Positions 46,967-58,914 are shown, numbered from the stretch's first letter. The stretch: 64,000 bases of DNA from Purshia tridentata (GCA_003254885.1 QANT01008355.1:22051-86050), one strand, 5' to 3'. Notes: generated by a model not told the origin, from the sequence alone. A program made the numbers and translations.

Positions 46967-48706
46967 CTATTCAGTTCTGACTCTTTCATCTATCGTCTCT
47001 AGCAAATCCTGAGCTATTTTCAATTTTCCATGCGTTCGAAACGCGTTTTCAAAAGCATCCCTCACATACACTGTTGGGTACAACCCCTTTTCAATCATCG
47101 ATTTTAGTTTCCCATGTGCAGTCTCTAACTGACCATCTTTACAAAGCTTATGCAAGATCTGGTTTTCCGACTTCCGTTCCAGTTTACGACACAAATCCAT
47201 CTGCCCATTTTCCTTCAAAAGTTTATCCACTAAACTGTAAGTGTGAAAATGTGGAGAGCAATCCAACCCAATCATTTCTATCAATAAACTGTAAGCAGCT
47301 TCCCAATTTCTAGCTTCACCATAAGCATGGATCAACGCGGAATAGGTCAAACTGTCTGCAAGGCATCTCTTCTTGTTCATTATCTTAAAGACCCTTTCAG
47401 CTTCTTCCAAATTCCCTACTTTGCATAGCATGCAAATCATAGAATTATAAACAGCCAACTTTGGTTTCTTGCAATGGGAGAGCATCCTCTCAAACAAATG
47501 GATAGCTTCCACAGCACAACAGTTCTCACACAAAGCCTTCATCACAATGCAGTAGACCTCTTCGACACAACTCAGCTTCCTACCCTCAACAGCTTTTAAG
47601 ACCTCAACAGCCTCTTCCATTTTTCGCAATTGACAAAGCCCTGAAATAAGCCGGATTATGACAAATGTACTGGGTAATAAACCCAGTTTATAAACTTCCC
47701 AAAACACTCCAACTGCAGGCTGTATAGCACCACTGTTTCCACCCACATTGGGAACCAAAATTGTAAAGGGTCTGCGGGCCTTTTTCACTTTTACTTTCTC
47801 AACAGCTCCTTCTTTCGCACTCAATAAACACAACTCTCCAATAAGAACATTCACTGCAGACCGAGTAGGAACCAAACCAGTCCTACACATTTCACCAAAA
47901 ACTTCAACGGCAGTCTCAAATCTACCAAATTTACATAAACCAACAAGCATATTACTATACGAATATGCATCAGGCAATTCAATTCTCCAAAAAATTGCAA
48001 GCGCAAAATCAATTAAATGCCCAGATGATTCCTTCTTACAAAGCACGTAGAGCACATTATTGTACACAAGATTATCAGGTTTACACCCAAATTTTGATTC
48101 CATTTCTTCAAACATGCAAAGGGCTTCTCTAATCCTCCCTTGCCTACCCAGAAACCTAATACAAGTGGAAACAGCCCGACAGGAAACCCGACCCTTGTGC
48201 AAGGACACGGTCAAAAGAAGACACTTCATATCATCAAAGAGCTTCCTCCTACCTAAGAAATCAGCCATGTACTCAACCACACAGTCATCAAACTGAAAAC
48301 CCATTTGAAATCCTGCCCAAGAAAAGAACTCCAAGGTCTTACTCCTACCCAATTGCTTATAATTCATCAAAATTTGAAGCACAAGTTCAGAAGTCAACTT
48401 ATCTTCGAAACTTTTCAACAAACTATCAATATTGTCGGTTTGATGGGTATCTTTAGAAAGTAAACAACATACTGAGTTGACAACCGAAGCACTTACATTG
48501 TCTGAAAATTGTGGAACTCTTGCGGTGAGTGAAATGGGTCTTGTTGAAGCCGGTTCTTTTAGGGTTTTGGTAATGCGATTTGGGGTTGCGAAATTTGAAT
48601 TGGGTTTAGACGAAAATGGAGATAATCGGGCAAAGGGTGTGAAAATTTTGAAGAGAACTGGAGAAAGAGTGAGAGCTCCATGTTTAGGTCTACTCCTAGA
48701 GAGCAT
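46967..48706 (-). CDS. P-class pentatricopeptide repeat protein, intronless
   Basis: A 579-residue frame without introns, as is usual for plant PPR genes. The first 60 residues are rich in Ser, Arg, Pro and lack acids at the start (MLSRSRPKHGALTLSP), fitting a mitochondrial or plastid targeting peptide. From about residue 170 there are repeated 35-residue helical units: DNLVYNNVLYVLCKKE, DAYSYSNMLVGLCKFG, LAVYNSMICMLCKVG, DSLTYSALIHAYGEA and HFHTYSLVDKLLKENG. No E, DYW or other editing domain follows, so it is P class. Such proteins bind organelle RNA and act in its stability, splicing or translation; the target cannot be read here. The frame is intact and ends with a short tail. A Mutator-like element sits about 200 bp before the ATG. 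Confidence 0.92.
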   Translation of the reverse strand: MLSRSRPKHGALTLSPVLFKIFTPFARLSPFSSKPNSNFATPNRITKTLKEPASTRPISLTARVPQFSDNVSASVVNSVCCLLSKDTHQTDNIDSLLKSFEDKLTSELVLQILMNYKQLGRSKTLEFFSWAGFQMGFQFDDCVVEYMADFLGRRKLFDDMKCLLLTVSLHKGRVSCRAVSTCIRFLGRQGRIREALCMFEEMESKFGCKPDNLVYNNVLYVLCKKESSGHLIDFALAIFWRIELPDAYSYSNMLVGLCKFGRFETAVEVFGEMCRTGLVPTRSAVNVLIGELCLLSAKEGAVEKVKVKKARRPFTILVPNVGGNSGAIQPAVGVFWEVYKLGLLPSTFVIIRLISGLCQLRKMEEAVEVLKAVEGRKLSCVEEVYCIVMKALCENCCAVEAIHLFERMLSHCKKPKLAVYNSMICMLCKVGNLEEAERVFKIMNKKRCLADSLTYSALIHAYGEARNWEAAYSLLIEMIGLDCSPHFHTYSLVDKLLKENGQMDLCRKLERKSENQILHKLCKDGQLETAHGKLKSMIEKGLYPTVYVRDAFENAFRTHGKLKIAQDLLETIDERVRTE

Positions 48707-48898
48707 TAAGGTGAAGTATGCGAAAGTCCAAAAGGTAAATGGGTTTAGGAAATTGAAACCGTGGGGCAGCTGACTGAGGTTCCATTTCCATTTCCCCTAC
48801 CGCGTCTCACAATTTTTACCGAAAAACGAAGAGCACACGAAGCAGGAGGCTAGTAGCAATAAGTTTATTTGCATATTGCCTTTTAAAATCACCGATAA
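48707..48898 (-). promoter_or_regulatory. Short upstream region of the PPR gene, cut off by a transposon
   Basis: Only about 190 bp separate the PPR start codon from the target duplication of the Mutator-like element. The core promoter must lie here or in the element's terminal repeat. Confidence 0.5.
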
Positions 48899-48907
48899 TT
48901 ATCATTA

Positions 48908-49143
48908 GCGAAAATTTTTTAAATAGGACACATATTTTGAGGGTTGTTACATTTTAGGACGTAAAATTTTTTTCATGTTAATAAAGGACACATACTTATA
49001 TTTTGTGCCATTGTAGTCCTTTCTGTTACTTTCGTCAAGAGATCCGTCTAAAATGGACCACGTGCCACACACGTGATCTATTTTCAGGGGTGTAATGGTC
49101 TTTCCTCCTATGCTTTAAACCTGAACCCGTTACCTATATACCT
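48908..49143 (+). repeat. Left terminal inverted repeat of the MULE
   Basis: Matches the reverse complement of 54299-54532 at roughly nine bases in ten by eye. It contains two ACGTG cores within 20 bp (CCACGTGCC and CACGTGATC, 49059-49078), which are G-box/ABRE-like and may serve as promoter for the gene inside. Confidence 0.93.
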
Positions 49144-49215
49144 ACACATTGACTTCCCGCCATTAATGGGTAATTTCCCTCCATTTTTATCAACCTTCCC
49201 CCCTAAAATATAAAT

Positions 49216-49258
49216 CCAAGTCTTTATTTAAATCCAAGTCTTTATTTAAATCCAATTC
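49216..49258. repeat. Short tandem repeat in the GRF gene leader
   Basis: Two and a half copies of a 20-bp unit (AAATCCAAGTCTTTATTT) about 100 bp before the start codon. Confidence 0.7.
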
Positions 49259-49342
49259 ATGTGAAAACCATCACAAAGAGATGAAATTAGGTTGTTTTGA
49301 GGAAAGACACAGAGTTGAGGGTTTAAAAGATTATACCTGAGA

Positions 49343-49801
49343 ATGTTTGCAACGATAGATTCGACGACTCAACGGTACTGCTATTGTGGATTTCCAACTA
49401 TAAGAGTCACGGCTTGGACTGATGCAAATCCTGGAAGAAGGTTTGATGGTTGTTGTAGGGTATGAATTAGACATGAATTTTATGTTTTCTCTTTTTTTTT
49501 TTGTGCCTTAGACATGAAATTATAGTTTTGATGGCTGCTCTGTTTTTGGTTAAGTAATGTGGGCTATGATTTGTAGAGAACCAGGGGAGGTAGGGGAGGT
49601 TGTGACTTCTTCAGATGGGTGGATCCTCCAATGTGTGAGAGATCAAGGCAAGTAATACCCGGTTTGATAAGGATGCAAAATGGACTGGAGAAAAAGGTGG
49701 TTCAGGTTCAAGCAAGAGTGAAGACGCTGTGGTGTTTTTTGGTCATTTCTTGGGTACTATTTGTGTGTTTCTTATTGAATAGTAATGGGAATGAACCATA
49801 A
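49343..49801 (+). CDS. GRF-type zinc finger protein with C-terminal membrane segment, carried by the MULE
   Basis: Two exons, 49343-49459 and 49577-49801, with a 117-bp GT-AG phase-0 intron, give 113 residues with no lesion. The GRF zinc finger has CYCG at residues 13-16, TDANPGRRF at 26-34, Cys37/Cys38 and GGCDFFRWVD at 46-55. A short charged helix (residues 70-88, possibly coiled coil) leads to one strongly hydrophobic segment (LWCFLVISWVLFVCFLL, 90-106) and a six-residue tail. GRF fingers bind single-stranded or structured nucleic acid in some known proteins (for example topoisomerase III alpha, NEIL3, APE2). Small plant proteins of this build exist, but their role is unknown to me. The gene starts 200 bp inside the left repeat and converges on the transposase. 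Function in transposition is a guess. Confidence 0.85.
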
Positions 49802-50512
49802 ATGTTGGTTTCGGGTTTGTAATGTATTTGTGGTTGGTTCTTTAAGCCTTAGAATGTAATAGATAGAAAATGGTTGGTCATACTTTGCCTTTTTGTGTTT
49901 TGCCTTTTGTTAGTGTCTAGAATGACACGGAATGGTCTACCTTCTTGTATTGTAATTGTCATGTGCAGTGAATTGGGTATTTTGGCATTTTAGTTCAATG
50001 AATTCAAATTATTAACTGGATGTTGCCTTTTTTCTGTACTTGAACATGCATATTGACCACAAATTATCCTACACTTTTTATCTCATCTTCAATTGCAGTT
50101 TAATATGCGAAAATTGACCATTACTGAAGAAGTTGTATTCTGAGGCCAAATTACAATTTTTAACCAAAAGACAACCTATGATGGTGTAAGATAGGAAACA
50201 TGTCTTATAAGTAAATGAAAACATTCTCATGCAATCCAAAAATATTAGTCCCAAACAAACTTGGTTAAATACCTGTCAAACCTTTGTCTAATAACATTAC
50301 AAAATATAAAAGTAACATTTTCCCAACATCAATTTACCCTAATGATGTTGAGACAAAAAAAAAAGGCATTGTTTCTTTGTCTCCCAACACCATATGCACA
50401 AAAAATAGTCCCTATCTCCCAATTAAATATCATCATAACCTGCACAAAAAAGAGTATCATAATCCTATCTCTTAACCACAGTGCCCAACAATAAAACAAA
50501 GCAGTCTTCACA

Positions 50513-53500
50513 TCAAGGGAACCTCTTGGGAGCTCTCTTCTTAGCAGGTGACTTGAATCTTTCCTTTGGAACCTTAGTGTCAGTCACGGTTGATGAAGAT
50601 GGTTGTGATAAACATTGGTGATACAAGAAGGTTGGCTGGGATCTTGTGGATGGTCCAACCAAGCATGAAGGTTGAGATGACACGGTTCTCACTAGTGGGT
50701 TGGATGAGGATAAATACTGAGCTAACCCTGTTGTTGCTTGCCGCAATGAAGCTTTTCTTGTTTGACATGAGTGTCTAGACTTCAACTTGCGAACTCGGGG
50801 TTGCCTCTTGGCCTGCAATCAAAGTAGAGACTATTAATGTGGTGTAATTAATTGTAAACAGATAGGCAAATGGAAAAAAGAAGAAGCAAACATTGAACCT
50901 TTTTAGCTGGTTCAGTATGGCCTTGGTCTCGGCCCTCTTCTTGCAGTTGTGCTTGTCCCTGCAAATATAAAGAAAAATCACACTAAAAGCCAAGATTTGT
51001 AAAGAAAAATCACACTAAATATTTGCAAATAGAAGGAAAATCACACATATTGCACATAATTAAAGTCTAACCTTTCCTTTGTTGGTTTTTTCTTTCCCAC
51101 ATCCCCTTGCATTGTGCCCTTCCTTCCCACATTTCTTGCAGGTAATGGTAATATTATACCTTCTTAATTTGGTTGGGTTTGATGGGGGTCGGGGTTCATT
51201 TGAATCTCTAGCTCTTACCTTTTTGGGCCTTCCAGGTTGCTTCTTATGGCCTGGGGGCTTTAGTCTAGCCCATTTTGTTTTAATCCACTGATGTTGACCA
51301 GCCAATGGGTTAATAATGCCAGCATAAGTTATCATATAGGTAGACATCCTATATTTATCATCCACATAATCTTCAATTGATGTTCCACCCTGCTTACCCT
51401 GCTTCCAAATGCATGAGATAGCATGACAACATAGTATCCCACTGACATCCCATTGCCTACAAGAGTAGGTCCTACCATCCAAATCAACAAAAAATTGATA
51501 ACCATTTTGATGTCATGACTTGAAACTTCTTTGCTCCATACCAATATGCCTTACATAAATTGCATTCCTTTTTTCTTTTGTCAAGTATTGCTCTTATCCT
51601 TGGCCCTAGCTCATATTTCCATTTATGAGCTTGCTCTCTTCTTCTTGCAAACAGTAGCATTGGGTACATCCTCAACCTCTCAAGCAATGTAAGAATCGGT
51701 TGGTCCCTTGCCTTTACAATTGCTGCATTAAAGGACTCACATAAATTGTTTAGAATCAAATCACACTTAAAGTCAATTCTAAAAAAAGCTTTGCACCAGT
51801 GTTGAAGAGGCTTGTCATTAAACCATTTGTGTGCCTCAACATCTGTTGCCTTCAGCCTGTCCATATGTGCCTGCCATTATGCTTCATATGTAGACTTTGT
51901 AGCATTCTAGAATATTTCCTTCAACAAGAGACTAGGATGCTTCTTTCTAAAGTTATCTCCCATATGCTTCACACAATGTCTATGTTCAGCATGAGGGAGC
52001 AAAGTCCTAACTGCATCAATTAGTCCTTTTTGCTTATCACTAATTATCACATATCCATGTGAGTTCTCCATGTCCAAGTCTTCAATTAAACACTCCACAA
52101 ACCAAGCCCATGATTCCCTATTTTCAACCTCCACTACAGCATATGTATTTGGCATCATGCCATTGTTAGCATCCACCCCAATGGCACTTAAAAGCTGTCC
52201 CTTATGAGGACCTTTAAGAAAACATTCATCCATTCCTATTACAGGTTTGCAGCCCTCTAAAAAGGCTCTCTTGCAAGCACCAAAGTATATATAAATGCGT
52301 TGGAACTGGTACTGATCTCCAGGAAGATTGGTTGACTTAATCTTCACAGTGGTATTTTCATTTGTCCTCTGTAACTCCTCTGCGTAGTCCCATAACTTCT
52401 CATATTGCTCATCAATTTGACCATTGATCTCCTGCAGAGCAAGCCTTCTAGTTGCATAGCAAACCCCTCTAGTAATCTCAACATTCCATTCTTTCATGAC
52501 CTGTTCTTGAAAAGCCCCAACATCCCAGTTTGGGTTGGTCCTGAAATCATCTCCATATCTCTTAGCCAACCATTTGGCATTGATGTGAATATTGTAGCTC
52601 GGGGCTGTACAAATGTGCTCATCTAAGAATTTTCCAACAACCACATTGCCAGTTTTCGTATCCTTAGTTGCATGGATATGCCAAGGACAATTTGGTGCAC
52701 ACACTACCCTGCACCATTTAGCATGATTCTTAAAATATAACTCTTTTCCATTCAGAATGGAATATTCCTTTATAGCTTCCTTAAAGACTCCCATAGTTGC
52801 AAAACATTGTCCCAATTCGAATTTGGGGTCTTTCATATCAACATCCTTCCTAAAAATTGTAAGATTGCGAGGTTTGAACTTGGGTTTCTTCCTTGACTCT
52901 GATCTATTCTCTTCATCATCATCTAATTCACTCTGTAGGCCACCAAAGTTATCAGAATCACACATATCGTTTGAGTTGGACTCACCAAACCACCACCATC
53001 TTTATCACTGTCAACTTCAAGGTCCACATACTCCTCCCAGATTGATTCATCTGCACTTTGCTCATAATCACTATCAACATAATCAAAATCATCTTCATCT
53101 GTGTCACCATCACTTGCCTCCATGTCAACTGGACCACCACCAGTTTCATGTACCTCATCTACATTATGTCCCATATTATCAGCTAATCCCTCATTAGCAG
53201 ATAATTCCTCATCAGCAGACAATTCCTCATCAGCTATATTCTCATTACCATGTAGTCCCTCATCACCTACATTCTCATTATCATCTTCAATCTCTATAGC
53301 TTCTAGAGGTGAATGGGAGAAATACACCAAACCTACTCTTTGAGGTGTTTGGAACCCATAGAGTCTTAATATACATGCATCACTAAAGGCAGCTACCCAC
53401 CGCCTGTGTTGTGGATGTCCAGGCTCCTTGTAATAATAGGTAATCTTCTCTTTGTATTCTAACAGCTTAGCAAGTCCATCCATTTCGAGTAAAGACATGT

Positions 53501-53627
53501 AGTCAATATTGGCATAATCCCCCCAAGTTACCCTGCCTCCCACATAGGTCTTTTCACTGCCATCATCATTTAAGTCCACTAGCTTACCACCATGGTGAAA
53601 TTCCAATGTGAAGTGGTCTTCATTCAT
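50513..53627 (-). pseudogene. MULE transposase (mudrA type), broken
   Basis: From the ATG at 53627: an N-terminal PB1-like plant domain (FTLEFHHGGK) and an acidic repeat region. A frameshift lies near 52985, then the MuDR DNA-binding domain (FELGQCFATMGVFKEAIKEY) and the transposase core with GMDECFLKG and ISDKQKG carrying the first two acidic residues, and ESFNAA later. Two in-frame stops lie at 51907-51909 and shortly after, between KEIF and MDRLKA. A frameshift near 51505 precedes the SWIM zinc finger (YSCRQW, ILCCHAIS) and a CCHC knuckle (CKKCGKEGHNARGC). Two small C-terminal exons (50899-50958 and 50513-50812) follow across clean introns after 51072. At least four lesions make it inactive. 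Confidence 0.92.
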
Positions 53628-54298
53628 TGCACAAAAAAACAAAGACGACTACTTTAATAACAGTATAATGCTGCTCATTGCCTACTTAAAAAAAAAAAAA
53701 ACCATATTTCCATGACAAAAGGGAAAAGATAAATACACATTAGCACATTGCAAAAGGACAAAACAAATTCATGTATAGTCTATTAGAAAACTCATTGCCG
53801 AAACCCTTAATTACTATTTACTAATTCCCTTAGCTTAAAAGTCACGAAAACTTTAACTTTTGTCACATGTATGACCATACCAAACAATTTAAGATTCTCA
53901 ACTTCACACCACACTATCAATAAAGCATAACATGCCAAAAGCTTGGGACCATTTGGGTCACCCCGACATCACAATCCCAATTAAAAACTTGTCACAACAA
54001 AAACACCCAACAAAGACATCAATTCACCCAACAAAAACGTTTAAAATAAAACCACAAAGAGAATCTTCAAACAGGTTCAGGGACCACTTACAGTATTCGG
54101 GTGGATGTCCTTCTTCTCGTAGAAACTTTATGTCCAATCTCAATCTTAGTTGTAGCAGCAAAGATTCTCACTTTTGCAGTGATTGAAAAGCCTAAAAACC
54201 CTTCACACCTTTTGGCGAAGATCAGCTTCTCCAAACAAACACATTCCTAAATCACTATTCTGTTTGTAAATTTGTAAAAATGGGTAATTATTTGTTCT

Positions 54299-54532
54299 TA
54301 AAGGTATATAACGGGTTCAGGTTTAAAGCATAGGGGAAAGACCATTACACCCCTAAAAATAGATCACGTGTGTGGCACGTGGTCCATTTTAGACGGATCT
54401 CTTGACGAAAGTAACAGAAAGGATTACAATGGCACAAAATGTAAATATGTGTCCTTTATTAACACGAAAAAAAATTTATGTCCTGAAATGCAACAACCCT
54501 CAAAGTATGTGTCCTATTTGGAAAATTTTCCC
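54299..54532 (-). repeat. Right terminal inverted repeat of the MULE
   Basis: Partner of 48908-49143, with the same doubled ACGTG cores. It lies about 670 bp before the transposase start. Confidence 0.93.
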
Positions 54533-54541
54533 TTATCATTA

Positions 54542-54717
54542 CTCTTGTTTTGGGCTTTCTTTCCATTCTAAAGTTCTTTTTTTTTGGGGTTTTCTAGCCG
54601 GTTCATTTGCTTTGTTTCCAACCCAGATTTTAGTTCATCCGGTCCACATTAGAAACCTGGAAGCTTTCTTTTTTCTTTAATGTCAATTTTGCCCATTTTG
54701 CAATTCTGGCTCATTCT

Positions 54718-54757
<40 letters not shown>

Positions 54758-55556
54758 ACACACACATTCATCTCTTATGTTGCTGATCTCACGCTCTTGC
54801 TAATATATCGCTGATCTCTCTCTCTCTTTTCTTTTCTCTTTCTCTCATATCGCTTTCTCACTAGTCTCTCTTACAAATTTCCCTATTTCTACAATACTAG
54901 ATCTGTTTAGTGGAGCTCGACTTGAAATTTTTGTTTGCAGAAGATATGCTTTGAAATCTAAGGTCTATTTCTACCAATTTATTGATTTATTATTTTAATT
55001 CAATATATTTTGAGAGATTTATTGTGATTTGCCTCAAGAGATGAGTCAGTGATTTCAAGAATATGAAGGGATAATGAACAAGATGAAAGATTAGATCAAC
55101 AACATTAAATGACACAAAAAGAAGATATTTGAGCATGAAGTTTATCATTTAGGTAATACATCCAAACTTTCTAATTTCAAAAAATAACAAAGAGTGGACC
55201 CCACATTTTAAAGAACCTTTGGTCATTAAATATGAATACATGAGCAATACAGTCTTTTGGCACAATACGATGTCCCTTTAACTAACATACGGACAAGATA
55301 TGTCCTTGAATCAAATTGCCGAATCAAATTGCCCCTAAATATTATTAAATACCAACCTTTGCACATCCAGGTCCTCAGTCTAGGTGGTAAGTAGGGATGG
55401 CAAAAAATCTCCGCCCTCGAAATTCTCCGTGGGATCCTGTCCTGATTAAGCTGGTATGGTATGCCCCACCCTGTACGTAGTCGGGAATGAGTTGGAGATT
55501 AACTAGGTCTAAAATAAGGCACTATAAAAAGTATGATGAGGATCCAATTAAATTAA
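54542..55556. other. Intergenic, with CT microsatellite at 54721-54753
   Basis: A CT run is followed by CT-rich sequence to about 54860, then AT-rich sequence. No coding frame of note. The look (CT-rich then a short block and AT-rich) recalls a gene leader, but no gene follows. Confidence 0.45.
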
Positions 55557-56145
55557 GGGTAACTTTTTCTAAACCCCCTAACTACCAAAAAACATTTCTT
55601 AAGCCCCCATCCATCTAAAAACTCTCCCAAAACCCCCTAAAATTTATAATACTTTTTCTGCCCTTTTGACGCACTCTGACGAGCATTGACTCGCTCTAAT
55701 GCAAACTGACACGTGAGCTGACACGAACTAATGCTCGCCCAAAAATACAGTTACACTGAACAAACAGTTACACTATATTTTAAAAATACAGTTACACTAA
55801 AATTGAAACTGAAGTTTAGAAATACAATTACATTAAAAAATAACTACAAATAATTATACTATTAATTTTTTTAAAAAGAAAATAAACTTGCAGGCTCATA
55901 AAAAAAATAAAAAATCAGTTATATACACCTTGACTAAAAAAAAGTTACACATTCACTAAAAACAATTATACCTTCATTAAACAAATAGTTACACTTTTAC
56001 TAAATATAGTTATACTGAGCGCTCGTCAGAGCATGTTAGAATGCGTCAAAAGGATAAAAAAATATTATAATTTTTAGGAGGTTTTGAGAGTTTCTAGAAG
56101 ATTTAGACAAATTTTTAAGGTGGTTAGAGGATTTAAAGTTACGGA
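55557..56145. mobile_element. Foldback-type MITE with arms of about 130 bp and internal AGTTACACT repeats
   Basis: The left arm (gggtAACTTTTTCTAAACCCCC onward) matches the reverse complement of the right arm (ending near 56145) over about 130 bases, including the shared words AAAACTCTC, ATTATAATA-like and CCTTTTGACGCA. The middle 55740-56015 holds about ten variants of AGTTACACT in the same direction. No clear target duplication. Similar arms occur near 29995-30100 and possibly 56280-56375. Confidence 0.75.
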
Positions 56146-58914
56146 CTAAAAAAAAAAAAATAACAAATGGTATTTCTGAAATTAAAAAATATAAATAAAA
56201 TTTTATTAAAATTAAAAACAAATAAAAATGGTATAATTGAAATTCTAAAAAAGAAATGTCAAATTTAGATGGANGTTATAGGTTGATTTGAGAGTTTTGA
56301 GAGAGTTTAATTTTGAGTGGAAGTTATGAGAGAATCAAACTTTAACTAGGGGGTTTATAAATATTTACATTTAAATTAATTGGGTATAAATAGCAAGATG
56401 CAGGCTTTAACAAGAACGCTAAGAACGGTGAGTAATCGAATGTGAGAAAAACTTAAATATTTATCAATATATATGAAGGGAAAAGGGAAAGTAAGATGAA
56501 ACATTCAAAAACCCAATATTGCCCTTTGTTAATAGAAGGATTAAAATCAAATAACATAATACTTTGAGGATAACATAGTAAAATAAAATAATTAAAATTG
56601 AAAAATAAAATAAAATAAAAAATCGCACATCTCTTTATTTTTAACAACCCATTTACCCCACTATCTCTTTTGCAGAAAAAAATAATTTTTTTATTAAAAC
56701 TTTTGTATTTAAAAAAGGTCAAATGGTACGCGCCATGTGCGTGACAAGAGACTAGTATAACAGTAATAAAATTTTTAATTTATTTTTCAAAAGCTCTTTA
56801 TAGACATTAAAATGCACTAAAACTATTTCACTTATTTAATACAAAAACTATATAAATACAAGTAAATGGTGGTGCAAAATCCAATACTAAATTTCTTTTT
56901 TTTTTCTTAATTGGATTACAGAGATTTGATTTTGAACCAAATCCGATGCTTATTGGTTTAGAGTATCAAATTTACCTGTACTGTATCCAAACTGAATCAA
57001 ACTTACTTGTATACAAACCTAATCAAATATAAATATGAAAATTTAGTCCGTATACAAGTATAGTATGTAGAATCAGATATGACCACATCACCTAAAGATT
57101 GTACATTCATACCTGGCTTTTTATCCCAGTGACTGCTTCATGAAAGGGTGTTCCTGAAACACACAATTCTGTTCTTCACACCTGGCTTTTTATCCCAGTG
57201 ACTGCTTCATGAAAGGGTGTTCCTGAAACACAGAATCCTGTTCTTCACACCTGGCTTTTTATCCCAGTGACTGCTTCATTAAAGGGTGTTCCTGAAACAC
57301 ACAATCCTGTTCTTCACACCTGGCTCTATTTTCTTTTCGAGAATAACTTTGAACACTAAATCCAGCCTCCTTGCATATTTATTGCAAAACTCAAACTCCT
57401 GTCCTACCTTTGGCTTGTAATCATCTCTAACTTAAGAAATGAAATCCTCTTCACTAAGATGTTGCACAGTTGCTTCATATTGGTTTGATACTTCCCAAGT
57501 TCATGTCCTCCATTACAACTAATTTAACACACCTACAAAATAATTAAATCATTACAAGTGATACAAATTATTAAGATTTTATTAAAATGATTCAATTAAC
57601 AATGACTCATGTTTGACCCAAAAAAAAAAAGAGAACTCGTCCAAAAGTGTGACAAAACCAAAAGGCAAATAACTACAAAAAAGTTCAACGAACCTAAAGA
57701 TAGACATGATCTAACCAGTAAGCCATGCCAATGAATTATATGTACTGGGACTTACGATACTTGTGAATTCAACTAAATTATATGTATTAGGACTATATGA
57801 TTTAGGGAGAAATTTTCAAGTAGGGATATCCTTACTTTAAGAAAAGTAAGAACATCCTCTCTGAACCTATAATTCAATAATCGGAACAGTCCATATTGTA
57901 GAACATCATTTGAAGATCGCCCTTGCATATACAAAGTATGCGAGTATACAAAGTATATCAAATCTTCTCTTTTATTGTTGCCCAAAAAAAAAAATTCTTC
58001 TCTTTTATCGATATTTATTTTAGCAGAAATATGTAAAGCCAAGACACATATAACAGTGAAATTAAAGAAGATAAAGCAATAGAAGCTGATCTTAGCATTG
58101 ACAAAGTATTGCAATAACTAAAGGCCAGGAATGTTCAACTCTAAAGCCATCAAAGATACTGGAAAGAGGAACAGAGTGATTGACTCAGCCCTAAAAAGAC
58201 ATCACCGAGAAGAACGAATTACATACTCTGGAACTCAAGTTACATATGAAAAAATAAAATAAAACAGATAATAAGTTACATAGGAAAGAGTAATTGATTC
58301 TAGAAGGGAAAAAAAACCAGCAGAATAACATATCATTTAAAGCCAAATATATTCCCTCTGGAGTCATGACATGACATTAGAGTCCTCTGTTGGTGTTAAA
58401 CTTTTCTACCAAATTTCACTTCTCTATTTAATACTAACAGTAACAGAATTAGAAATAAACCAATTAACATTAAAGATCTCGAAGAGTTTTTTATCCTAAA
58501 CTCCAAATCCATAAACTAGTGTTTAGGATAAGAAATTCATTGACAGCAGAAGGTGGGATATTAGAATTTACCTCATCAAGAGGGGTGATTTGTCTTGCTT
58601 TCACAAATCCTGCTCTTCTGAAAATTTAAGTGGACTTTTGAGTATGTGAGTCTGTGAAAGTGAGAGAGAGAGAGAGAGAGAGATGTTGGTATACGTTTTA
58701 AAATGAGGTCTGTTCTTCTGTTTTCCTTTTATTTTTTCCAATTGGGTTTACATTAAAAAAAGAAGCGCTTACATTTTAGAAATTTGGGGCTCATTATCTT
58801 TATGGTCGCTATGCTGGTACACAGCCCACACCTAGTCAGTACCGGCCCAGGGTTCATGATCATGACGTCTGATATGTATCAGTTTTTTTGGAGGAAAGAA
58901 GATGAAAGTGGAGC
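56146..58914. other. AT-rich intergenic region
   Basis: No gene. It contains an N at 56276, an A-rich part, the 69-bp tandem repeat described separately and a GA run at 58664-58683. Open frames here are short and not gene-like. Confidence 0.45.
57111..57333. repeat. 69-bp tandem repeat, three copies plus a partial fourth
   Basis: Units begin acctggctttttatcccagt at 57111, 57180 and 57249; a fourth starts at 57318 and diverges after a few bases. The copies differ in only a few positions. Confidence 0.95.

Larger units (their letters stand above)
48908..54532. mobile_element. Mutator-like element (MULE), complete, 5.6 kb, two convergent genes
   Basis: Terminal inverted repeats of about 235 bp (48908-49143 and 54299-54532) begin GCGAAAATTTT and GGGAAAATTTT. 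They are flanked by a perfect 9-bp target duplication TTATCATTA (48899-48907 and 54533-54541), the length typical of Mutator elements. Inside are a plus-strand GRF-zinc-finger gene next to the left repeat and a minus-strand transposase next to the right repeat, pointing toward each other. The transposase is broken, so the copy is not self-mobile now. Confidence 0.97.

Noticed and set aside
52757-53343. Plus-strand frames rich in His and Ser opposite the MULE transposase
   Set aside because: They are reverse readings of the acidic repeat and N-terminal region of the transposase.
54600-54900. A gene leader starting in the CT-rich block
   Set aside because: No open frame with coding character follows within several hundred bases.
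57111-57333. CRISPR-like direct repeats
   Set aside because: The whole 69-bp unit is repeated, so it is a simple tandem repeat without spacers.
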